Below are positions 7,584-13,942 of a DNA stretch of 14,478 bases, one piece after another. The notes below the pieces were generated by a model, which did no database searches, had not been told where the DNA came from, and worked only from the letters and a program-made list of their open reading frames with translations. Both the position numbers and the translations under genes were made by a program. Source of the stretch: Rhizobium leguminosarum bv. trifolii WSM2297 (GTDB taxonomy: Bacteria > Pseudomonadota > Alphaproteobacteria > Rhizobiales > Rhizobiaceae); contig NZ_JH719395.1 of NCBI RefSeq assembly GCF_000271845.1, forward strand, positions 1,451,191-1,465,668, written 5' to 3'. Position 1 is the first letter of the stretch; every line of letters begins with the position of its first letter.

Positions 7584-7912
7584 TGTTATTTCCGCTTAGA
7601 TTGAAGTTGAGTCTCAGCATTGCCATGGCTACCACTGAAGCCCATGTTTCAACACATAAATCGTCTGGCTGATCTTCGCCATCGTAGCGGTAAACAATGC
7701 AGAAAGACCGCTTCGGGGCCGAGACCGGACTAGCGGCTTTAGGGTGCCCAAAAATGCGAAAACGGACATTCAGCCCAGTGCAACTCACAGTGGCCCAGCG
7801 CGGACATCCCGCGTTGCCGCGCCAGTTTGAAAGCTTAGCGACATCGGTCTATTGATGAGGTTTTCGCAAACCTTTGCAGCGCGGTGCGATTAGCCCGTCG
7901 CGGGAGTAGATC
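7584..7912. other. Gene-poor gap before the zinc-ribbon/GGCT fusion
   Basis: About 330 bases with no convincing gene. A 90-residue leftward open frame (7516-7788) overlaps the lipoprotein start and lacks a ribosome site or recognisable motif. The promoter of the rightward gene at 7913 and that of the lipoprotein (leftward) must both lie here, but I cannot mark them. A GGGAG ribosome site is at 7902-7906. Confidence 0.4.
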
Positions 7913-9544
7913 ATGTTGAAAGCTACCGAAGAGGAAGTCGAGGAAGTCCGGGAGTACTTTGAATGGCAGGCGCCCGACCTCGAAGTGACTTTCATGCAGA
8001 AGGTCTACTCGGAGGCCGTTCTCAACACCCGCCACGACGTGTGGGACATCCACACCAACAAGGATCGCTGGTGGGTCATCACGGGTGGTACAAACCTCTA
8101 CTCTCAGGACCAATTCCCTAATATGGACCTTGCGTTGACCTTCCATATTGGCCTGATGCTCCGCATCCCGCGCACGGAAAAACAACAGGAAGGCGATCTA
8201 CGCATCCTTCCGTTCGGTCCTGTCTTCGAGACGATGGAAGAAGCTGGTACGGCCGTGACACAGGCGCAAAACCTCTCGGACTATCAGGCCGTAGGGGTTC
8301 GCTGCCGCGAGGCGCTACTCGAGCTGATCGGCGTCGCGCAGGACGCGGCAATGTGGACAGACACACCGCCACAGCGTGCGAACTTCCGCGCGTGGACGGA
8401 GATCATCTGCAACGACCTTCTGCCGGGCGACACCAACAAAGAGCGTCGCGGGACCCTCAAGAGCGCGCTCGAGTCAGCATGGACGTTTTCAAACTGGCTG
8501 ACTCATTCAAAGTCGGCCACCTGGATTGATGCCGAGATGGCGCAATCGTTGATCCAACACGCCATCGGCATGGCCACATCATTAATCATTCGCGAGTTGC
8601 GCGGGGTGCCTCCCGAATGCCCGAAATGCGGCGCGCCGCATCTCGAACCCGAACATGGCGAAAATACTGAGACACCCGGTGTGCTCTGGGAACGACCGCG
8701 CTGCGCCGACTGCGGATGGGCCGGCAGGCCCGTTCCAATTCTCGACCTCAAGGATGGGCGGCCCATCATCACGCGCGAAGGCGAAGAAACCGACGAGTGC
8801 AGCATAATGACAGTCCCGCTACGCACAATCCTGAAGCCGGGAAATCCCACAATCGAGCCGCGGAAGAAGACAGAGACCGGGCCTCCGGAGCACGTGGTCT
8901 ATTTTGCCTATGGGTCCAACATGTCGACCGCCCGACTGCGTGAACGCATGCCGAGCTGCAGGCCACTCGGCATCGCTACCTTGCCGGCTCACGAGCTCCG
9001 TTTTCATAAGCGCAGCACGGACAAATCCGGGAAGTGTAACGCATTTGCCAGTGAAAGCGATAGGAGCGTAATCGGGGTCTTGTTCAGTTTCGATCCCGCC
9101 GAGCGTGCCAAGCTGGACAAGCAGAAGGCGTCGGTAGAGGCTACGAGCCCGCGACGGTCACGGTCATTAACGACAAAGGTCGCAGGCGAAAGGTCCTTAC
9201 CTTTCTCGCCACTCCCAAATACATCGACGACAGCCTCAAACCCTATGGCTGGTACAAGGACTTTGTGCTTGCAGGTGGCAGGGAACACGGCCTGCCACAA
9301 GAGTATATTACCGAATACATCCAGTCGGTTGAGGCGACCGAAGATCCTGACAAGATCCGAGACAATAAGCAGCGGGCCACGCTCGGAGGTCTCGGGCAGT
9401 GAAACTTCGGTGTCGGTGCGCGTTGCAGCTGCAGACTGCGGACCCGATGTGCGTTTCTGGCGTGTTGCGACCTGGAAACCTCGGACCGGAATCAGACCTA
9501 CGGATAGCGTGCTGAAACGGAAATTAGCGCGGCGAGCCTCCTAA
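7913..9544 (+). CDS. Unknown helical/zinc-ribbon module fused to frameshifted GGCT-like domain
   Basis: The frame as it stands gives 543 residues, from an ATG with GGGAG seven bases upstream. Residues 1-~110 are mixed and acidic. Residues ~120-220 look all-helical, with AVGVRCREALLELI and NWLTHSKSATW (H198), faintly like HEPN/DUF4145-type domains but without a clean R-x4-6-H motif. A zinc ribbon follows: C236-P-K-C239 and C264-A-D-C267. After a Pro/Lys linker comes a gamma-glutamylcyclotransferase-like (AIG2/GGCT) domain from Y330 (YFAYGSN), the glycine-rich substrate loop of that fold. After L401-D402-K403 the frame is lost: the real continuation EGVGRGYEP is in the next frame, and about 140 residues of out-of-frame, Ser/Arg/Thr-rich tail run to 9544. 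GGCT proteins release 5-oxoproline from gamma-glutamyl compounds. Since the expected catalytic Glu is lost, that activity is unlikely here. The N-terminal module could still be made. Confidence 0.75.
   Translation: MLKATEEEVEEVREYFEWQAPDLEVTFMQKVYSEAVLNTRHDVWDIHTNKDRWWVITGGTNLYSQDQFPNMDLALTFHIGLMLRIPRTEKQQEGDLRILPFGPVFETMEEAGTAVTQAQNLSDYQAVGVRCREALLELIGVAQDAAMWTDTPPQRANFRAWTEIICNDLLPGDTNKERRGTLKSALESAWTFSNWLTHSKSATWIDAEMAQSLIQHAIGMATSLIIRELRGVPPECPKCGAPHLEPEHGENTETPGVLWERPRCADCGWAGRPVPILDLKDGRPIITREGEETDECSIMTVPLRTILKPGNPTIEPRKKTETGPPEHVVYFAYGSNMSTARLRERMPSCRPLGIATLPAHELRFHKRSTDKSGKCNAFASESDRSVIGVLFSFDPAERAKLDKQKASVEATSPRRSRSLTTKVAGERSLPFSPLPNTSTTASNPMAGTRTLCLQVAGNTACHKSILPNTSSRLRRPKILTRSETISSGPRSEVSGSETSVSVRVAAADCGPDVRFWRVATWKPRTGIRPTDSVLKRKLARRAS
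9124..9402 (+). pseudogene. Out-of-frame C-terminal part of the GGCT-like domain
   Basis: From 9124 the +1 frame encodes EGVGRGYEPATVTVINDKG, then a strand-rich and helical C-terminus (KPYGWYKDFVLAGGREHGLP, EYITEYIQSV) to a TGA at 9400-9402. This is the expected second half of a GGCT-like fold. The Glu at 9124-9126, in the LDxxEGV motif, corresponds to the catalytic Glu of the family. A one-base deletion around 9121-9123 (ancestral Lys-Ala-Glu-Gly-Val) would explain the break. The restored protein would have about 497 residues. The preserved coding quality after the break suggests the mutation is recent or a sequencing error. Confidence 0.8.
9403..9540. other. Gap after the GGCT remnant
   Basis: Between the restored GGCT stop and the leftward GFA fragment I see no gene, terminator-grade hairpin or repeat. 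The open frame to 9544 here is only the shifted tail of the fusion gene. Confidence 0.4.
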
Positions 9545-9699
9545 CACCTCTCACTGCTGCTGCAGAATCTGCTAGATTGCATAGCATGGAAGATGACGAA
9601 GACTGCCCACCTCAGCATGGCCGGCACGGTCGGCTTTTTGGAAAAGCGGCAACGGACAGCCCCGCACTGGCTGCCGCCAGAACAGATGTCAGCCGTCAC
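9541..9699 (-). pseudogene. Truncated N-terminal fragment of a second GFA-family protein
   Basis: From a GTG at 9699 (overlapping the upstream GFA stop by 11 bases) the frame gives TADICSGGSQCGAVRCRFSK, matching the SGGCQCGAVRY start of GFA-family zinc proteins, with the first Cys replaced by Ser. After about residue 23 the similarity ends and the remaining ~30 residues show no GFA zinc motifs (no CHCxxC or CxxCG). It looks like the stump of a tandem GFA paralogue formerly co-transcribed with the intact gene. A short chance match cannot be fully excluded. Confidence 0.5.
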
Positions 9700-10189
9700 G
9701 CCCCCTCGCAGCCCATGAGCTGGTATCGTGATCGGGGTGCTGGTTGTTGCTCTCCTTGATTGCCGCGGCCCAATCGGCGCCGTTGGTTTCGGTCGCACCG
9801 GTATTTTCTATGGAGGTGATCGTATCGAACCACGGGACCATGTTCTCGGTGCAGGTATTGGCATGCGGCGCGAAGGCTTTCGGATCGTCAAGCGAACCGA
9901 TCATCAGGTTGGTGCGGCCGTTTTCGAGGTGGTGGAAAAACAAGGGCGTGCCGCAATTGGCGCAGAAGCCGCGCTCCACAAGTTCCGAGCTCTTCCAGAT
10001 GATTGGCTTGCCGCGGGTCCAGGTGAGCGCATCATCCGGCGCGGCGACGAGCGCGGCGAAGATGTTGCCCGAGGCTTTCTGGCACATGCGACAATGGCAG
10101 AGATGCGAATTGTCGAGCATAGCGGTTGCGTGGTAGCGCACGGCGCCGCATTGGCAACCGCCGCTGACCTGCATTTCGATGCGTTTCAT
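9689..10189 (-). CDS. GFA-family zinc protein (glutathione-dependent formaldehyde-activating-like)
   Basis: A 166-residue cytosolic protein. The ATG at 10189 has a textbook GGAGGAG site. The family-defining Cys motifs are all present: GGCQCGAVRY (about 10-19), CHCRMCQKASG (about 31-41) and ERGFCANCGTPLF (about 72-84), which hold two zinc ions. The family is named for glutathione-dependent formaldehyde-activating enzyme (Gfa), but most members have untested substrates, so I infer only glutathione- or thiol-linked aldehyde chemistry. The C-terminus NQHPDHDT followed by a short extension is normal. It lies 107 bases downstream of the LysR gene on the same strand and could be co-transcribed with it. 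The leader contains a small AGGCC/GGCCT hairpin (10208-10222). Confidence 0.93.
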   Translation of the reverse strand: MKRIEMQVSGGCQCGAVRYHATAMLDNSHLCHCRMCQKASGNIFAALVAAPDDALTWTRGKPIIWKSSELVERGFCANCGTPLFFHHLENGRTNLMIGSLDDPKAFAPHANTCTENMVPWFDTITSIENTGATETNGADWAAAIKESNNQHPDHDTSSWAARGRDG

Positions 10190-10296
10190 TTTTTCTCCTC
10201 CTGCAAGAGGCCGGTTTGGCCTAGTCTCTTTTAGGTTGTCGTTTTTTGATCGTCCAGACTTAGGCGGTGTGCCGCAGCCGTGGCGTGGTAGAAGGG

Positions 10297-11193
10297 TCAG
10301 GGATTTCTCTCTCGAAGCGCATCGACGATGGCTGAGAAGGCCGGGAGGTTTTGCCGCCGGCTGGGGTAATAGAGGTAATAGCCCGCGAATTTGGGGGTCC
10401 AGTCTTCGAGGAAGAGTTGAAGACGTCGTTGCGCAATGTGCGTTTCGACTTTGCTTTCCGGAACGAAGGCAATGCCGTAGCCGTGAAGGGCTGCATCGAC
10501 CATCTCGCGATCGGAGTTGAAGGTGAGCTGGCCTTCCACCCTCACCCGGACCTCCTCGTTGTTCTTTTCGAACTCCCAGGCGTACAGTCCGCCCACCCGG
10601 TCGAGGCGCCTGTTGATGCAGTTGTGATGCATCAGTTCCTGCGGCATCGTCGGCACTGGCCTTGACTTGAAATAGTCGGGGGACGCGACGGCCACCAACC
10701 GCCAATCCGGCCCGATCCGCACCGCAACCATGTCCTTCTCCACGCTCTCGCCGAGACGCACGCCCGCATCAAAGCCGTCTTCGACGATGTTGCGGAAGCT
10801 ATTGTCGACGCTGAGCTCCAGCTTGATATCAGGGTATTCCCCGAGGATGGGGGCGAGCTTCGGCCAGACGACGCTTTCCATTGCGTGGTTCGAAAGGGTG
10901 ATCCTGACGGTGCCGGCCGGTTTGTCGCGATAGGCCATCAATGCCGCGATATCAGCCTCGATTTCGGAAATGCGCGGTGCAAGCGATTGCCGGAGACGCT
11001 CGCCGGCCTCTGTGGTCGCGACGCTCCGCGTCGTGCGGGTGAGGAGCCGCAGCCCCATGTGCGCTTCGAGTTCCTTGACGGCATAGCTGAGGGTCGATTG
11101 CGCCACTCCCAGCTTGGCTGCGGCCTTGGTGAAGCTGCGCTCCTCCGCCACCGCCAGGAAAAGAAGCAACTCATTGAAGTTCTTGCGGGCCAC
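10297..11193 (-). CDS. LysR-family transcriptional regulator
   Basis: A 298-residue DNA-binding regulator. I chose the GTG at 11193 (V-A-R-K-N-F-N), because GGAG lies nine bases upstream and the start then matches the usual LysR length; an in-frame TTG at 11208 overlaps that site. The winged helix-turn-helix is at about residues 10-65 (SFTKAAAKLGVAQSTLSYAV, then LLTRTTRSVATTEAG), followed by the linker helix and a periplasmic-binding-like effector domain from about 85 (GTVRITLSNHAMESVV). It belongs to the CrgA/DmlR-like branch by its overall pattern. It is divergent from the alcohol dehydrogenase and shares the 11194-11341 promoter, the classic layout for a LysR protein controlling its neighbour and itself. 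The effector is unknown, plausibly the dehydrogenase substrate. Confidence 0.95.
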   Translation of the reverse strand: MARKNFNELLLFLAVAEERSFTKAAAKLGVAQSTLSYAVKELEAHMGLRLLTRTTRSVATTEAGERLRQSLAPRISEIEADIAALMAYRDKPAGTVRITLSNHAMESVVWPKLAPILGEYPDIKLELSVDNSFRNIVEDGFDAGVRLGESVEKDMVAVRIGPDWRLVAVASPDYFKSRPVPTMPQELMHHNCINRRLDRVGGLYAWEFEKNNEEVRVRVEGQLTFNSDREMVDAALHGYGIAFVPESKVETHIAQRRLQLFLEDWTPKFAGYYLYYPSRRQNLPAFSAIVDALRERNP

Positions 11194-11341
11194 GGCTGGT
11201 ATCTCCAATCATTGCCATTGGGTAATTAACAGCCGAATTCGATAAGTCCATACAAATTGCGACGGCTAATCCGAGTTATCGAATGGTGTTATCACCCTGC
11301 CGGAAGATGAGACGGGCATTCCGCCCGGACTGGAGATGACC
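11194..11341. promoter_or_regulatory. Divergent LysR/alcohol-dehydrogenase promoter with inverted-repeat operator
   Basis: This region holds a perfect 9-bp inverted repeat, ATTCGATAA (11237-11245) and TTATCGAAT (11276-11284), with centres 39 bases apart. A nested 5-bp pair, AGCCG (11231-11235) and CGGCT (11263-11267), overlaps it. Such dyads between a lysR gene and its divergent target are typical LysR recognition and activation sites. The dehydrogenase ribosome site GGAG (11332-11335) and that of LysR (GGAG on the minus strand, about 11203-11206) bracket the region. I do not assign -35/-10 boxes. Confidence 0.6.
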
Positions 11342-12358
11342 ATGCTCGGCACCGTCCTTCACGCCCCCGGCGACATCCGCTGCGAGGAAGTCGCGGAACC
11401 CAAAATCCAGAAACCCACCGACGCGATCATCAAGCTGTCGGCGTCCTGCGTCTGCGGCTCCGACCTCTGGCCCTATCGCGGCCTTCAACCGTTAAATGGC
11501 CCGCAGCACATGGGCCACGAATATTGCGGTGTCGTCGTCGAGGTCGGCAGCGAGGTCAGGACGGTCCGGCCCGGCCAGTTCGTCGTCGGCTCGTTCTGCC
11601 TCTCCGATAACACCTGCCCGCATTGCCGCTATGGCTTCCAGTCTTCGTGCGAACATCGCGAATTCATGTCGGGTGCGCAGGCTCCCTATGCCCGGATCGC
11701 CATGGCGGACGGCACGCTCGTCGCCACCGAGACCATGCCGTCCGACGACCTGATCCCCAGCCTGCTCGCGGCTTCGGACGTCCTCGGCACCGGCTGGTAC
11801 GCGGCCGACGCCGCGCGGGTGACGCCCGGATGCACGGCAGTCGTGGTCGGCGACGGCGCGGTCGGCCTGATGGGCGTGCTCTCGGCCAGGCAGCTCGGCG
11901 CCGGCCGCATCATTGCCATGAGCCGCCACAAGCAGCGGCAGGAGCTCGCGCTCGAATATGGCGCGACCGATATCGTCACCGAGCGCGGCGAAGCGGGTGT
12001 GGCCAGGATCAAGGAACTGACGGGCGGCGTCGGCGCCGACTCGGTGCTGGAATGCGTCGGCACCGAGGAGTCGATGATGCAGGCGATCAATGCCTGTCGG
12101 CCCGGCGGCTCGATCGGTTATGTCGGCGTTCCCCATGGCGTCAGTCTCGACGGACAGATGCTGTTCTTCGCGCAGAAGAACCTGATGGGCGGCCCTGCCC
12201 CGGTTCGCCGTTTCCTGCCGCAGCTGATCGACCTCGTGATGTCTCGCAAGATCAACCCCGGAAAAGTCTTCGATCTCGAAGTGCCGCTCGCCGATGTCGC
12301 CAAGGGTTACAAGGCGATGGACGAGCGCTCGGCGATCAAGACGCTTCTGCGCATGTGA
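11342..12358 (+). CDS. Zinc-dependent alcohol dehydrogenase (MDR family)
   Basis: A 338-residue medium-chain dehydrogenase/reductase that oxidises an alcohol or reduces an aldehyde or ketone with NAD(P). I prefer the ATG at 11342 (GGAG six bases upstream) over the ATG at 11336, which abuts that site. The catalytic zinc motif is C38-G-S-D with G58-H59-E60. The structural zinc lobe TCPHCRYGFQSSC keeps three Cys, with Asp in the first position, as in a subgroup of these enzymes. The Rossmann motif GDGAVGL lies at about 172-178. The following strand ends in SRHKQR with no acidic residue, which favours NADP(H). It heads a rightward pair with the MFS transporter 131 bases downstream. The physiological substrate is unknown. 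Confidence 0.95.
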   Translation: MLGTVLHAPGDIRCEEVAEPKIQKPTDAIIKLSASCVCGSDLWPYRGLQPLNGPQHMGHEYCGVVVEVGSEVRTVRPGQFVVGSFCLSDNTCPHCRYGFQSSCEHREFMSGAQAPYARIAMADGTLVATETMPSDDLIPSLLAASDVLGTGWYAADAARVTPGCTAVVVGDGAVGLMGVLSARQLGAGRIIAMSRHKQRQELALEYGATDIVTERGEAGVARIKELTGGVGADSVLECVGTEESMMQAINACRPGGSIGYVGVPHGVSLDGQMLFFAQKNLMGGPAPVRRFLPQLIDLVMSRKINPGKVFDLEVPLADVAKGYKAMDERSAIKTLLRM

Positions 12359-12489
12359 CGTCCGGCGTTCGGATCACCCCGAGCCCCCTGAGAACTTCAC
12401 CTCAGAGATTTCGAAATCGACGCCGCCGGCAGCAATTGTCGGCGCCGTCGCCCGGCTTCTTGAGCAGCTCCTTTTGAAGGGAAAGCCCG
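12359..12489 (+). other. Spacer between dehydrogenase and transporter
   Basis: A 131-base gap with short dyads only: CTGAG/CTCAG (about 12389-12406), GATTTCGAAATC (about 12407-12418) and a CGCCG...CGGCG pair near 12422-12443. None has a T-run, so read-through into the transporter gene is plausible. GAAGGGAAAG (12475-12484) is the transporter ribosome site. Confidence 0.4.
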
Positions 12490-13680
12490 ATGGACACCAC
12501 CTACGACATCAGACTGGAAACCCGGACGACGCCGTGGAGTGCGGTCATCTGCATGATGCTGACCTCCTTCGTGCTCGTCGCCTCGGAATTCATGCCGGTG
12601 AGCCTGCTGACCCCGATCGCCGACGAATTGGCGAGCACCGCGGGCCAGGCGGGTCAGGCGATTTCGATCTCCGGCTTCTTCGCCGTCATCACCGCCTTGT
12701 TCAGCAATGTGCTGTTTGCGCGGTTCGACCGCCGCCGGGTGATCCTCTCCTACACCATCGTGCTGGTGGCATCGGGTCTGGCGGTCACCTTTGCCCCCAA
12801 CTACCTGATATTCATGTTCGGCCGGGCGCTGATCGGCGTGTCGATCGGCGGCTACTGGTCGTTGGCGACGGCGATCATCGCCCGCATCGCCTCCGGTCCC
12901 GACGTGCCGAAGGCCCTTGCCATGCTTCAAGGCGGCAGTGCGCTCGCCGCGGTGATCGCCGCACCGCTTGGAAGTTTCCTCGGGAGCCTGGTCGGATGGC
13001 GCGGCGCCTTCTTCATCGTCGTGCCGATCGGCATTGTCGCATTCATCTGGCAGGCGATCGCCCTGCCCCGGATGCCGGGTGGCGCCAGCGGCTCACTCGG
13101 CAGGACGTTCAGCCTGATGGGCAACCGCACCTTCGCCCTCGGCATGACCGCGATGATCCTGTTCTTCATGGGCCAGTTTGCGCTCTCGACCTATCTGAGG
13201 CCGTTTCTCGAAGATATCACCCATCTCGGCGTCAACGCGCTCTCGCTGGTGCTGCTCGGCATTGGACTTGCCGGCCTCGCCGGAACCTCGCTGATACCCG
13301 CCATGCTGCGCTCACATATGGCGCACGTCCTGATCGGGTTTCCGGCGGTGCTGGTGATCGTGGCCCTGGCGCTTATCGGGTTTGGCCCCTTCGCCTTCGC
13401 GGCGGCCGGCCTGCTGCTTCTCTGGGGCTTGCTGACGACACCGGTGCCGGCGGCATGGACGACCTGGATGACCCGGACGATCCCGCAGCATCTGGAAGAA
13501 GGCGGCGCCTGGTTTGTCGCCCTCATTCAGTTCGCGATCACCTCCGGCGCCTTCGCGGGCGGCCTGTTGTTCGATCATGTCGGCTGGTGGAGCCCGTTCG
13601 TGTTGAGCGCTGTGGCCATGCTGGGGTCGGCGGTGATTGCGGTTGGTGTGATGCGGGGGTCCAAGAGAGCCTCATCCTGA
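12490..13680 (+). CDS. MFS efflux transporter, NepI-like (DHA1 family)
   Basis: A 396-residue inner-membrane proton-driven exporter with 12 predicted membrane helices. The ATG at 12490 follows GAAGGGAAAG. Sequence pattern and length match Escherichia coli NepI (purine ribonucleoside efflux) along its whole length as I recall it: WSAV at the start, EFMPVSLLTPIADEL in helix 1, a DRR loop after helix 2, GRALIGVSIGGYWS in helix 4, PKALAMLQGGSALAAVIAAP, GSFLGSLVGWR and WTTWMTR near helix 10. Membership of the DHA1 drug/sugar/nucleoside efflux group is secure; the actual cargo is inferred and may differ from purine nucleosides. Placed behind the alcohol dehydrogenase and the LysR operator, it may export the substrate or product of that enzyme. 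Confidence 0.93.
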   Translation: MDTTYDIRLETRTTPWSAVICMMLTSFVLVASEFMPVSLLTPIADELASTAGQAGQAISISGFFAVITALFSNVLFARFDRRRVILSYTIVLVASGLAVTFAPNYLIFMFGRALIGVSIGGYWSLATAIIARIASGPDVPKALAMLQGGSALAAVIAAPLGSFLGSLVGWRGAFFIVVPIGIVAFIWQAIALPRMPGGASGSLGRTFSLMGNRTFALGMTAMILFFMGQFALSTYLRPFLEDITHLGVNALSLVLLGIGLAGLAGTSLIPAMLRSHMAHVLIGFPAVLVIVALALIGFGPFAFAAAGLLLLWGLLTTPVPAAWTTWMTRTIPQHLEEGGAWFVALIQFAITSGAFAGGLLFDHVGWWSPFVLSAVAMLGSAVIAVGVMRGSKRASS

Positions 13681-13694
13681 AGCGCCCCGCAGCG

Positions 13695-13886
13695 GCCTCG
13701 AAGGACGAGGCGGGTGTGGGGGTGTCGCAAGAAGCAACGGTGTGCCGTGTCCTGCCCCTCATCCGGCTGCCGCCACCTTCTCCCCGCTTGCGGGGCGAAG
13801 GGGATATGCCGCAAGCTTTCCGTCCCTCACCAGCGTCTCATAGGGCACGTCCCCTCTCCCCGTCAGAACGGGGAGAGGGTTAGGGT
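13695..13886. repeat. Cluster of three GC-rich hairpins, rhizobial mosaic-repeat type
   Basis: Directly after the transporter lie three dyads. The first is GCCTCG/CGAGGC (13695-13711). The second is CTTCTCCCCG/CGGGGCGAAG (13777-13800) with one mismatch. The third is a perfect 11-bp stem CCCTCTCCCCG/CGGGGAGAGGG (13852-13879) with a 6-base loop. The phrases CTTCTCCCCG and GGGGAGAGGGTTAGGG are typical of palindromic intergenic elements (RIME-like) in Rhizobium. They may double as the transcription end for the dehydrogenase-transporter pair, though no T-run follows. No gene is seen in 13681-13942. Confidence 0.6.
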
Positions 13887-13942
13887 CATAGGCGCTAGGT
13901 TAGGGCTGGACATGAGGAATCTGGTTATGATTCAAGCTTGGG

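Noticed and set aside
7516..7788. Leftward open frame of 90 codons
   Set aside because: Overlaps the lipoprotein start in another frame, lacks a ribosome site and any recognisable motif.
8281..8520. HEPN RNase active site in the N-terminal module of the 7913 gene
   Set aside because: The region is helical with R130/R132 and H198, but the close R-x4-6-H motif of catalytic HEPN domains is not visible, so I do not claim nuclease activity.
9689..10705. Leftward frame extending the GFA protein to 338 residues
   Set aside because: The N-terminal extension is a shifted reading of the LysR gene; the ATG at 10189 has GGAGGAG and starts the family domain.
12294..13883. Rightward open frame of 529 codons overlapping the MFS gene
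   Set aside because: Shifted frame over the MFS coding region, full of Arg/Pro/His; the MFS frame has clear membrane helices and a ribosome site.
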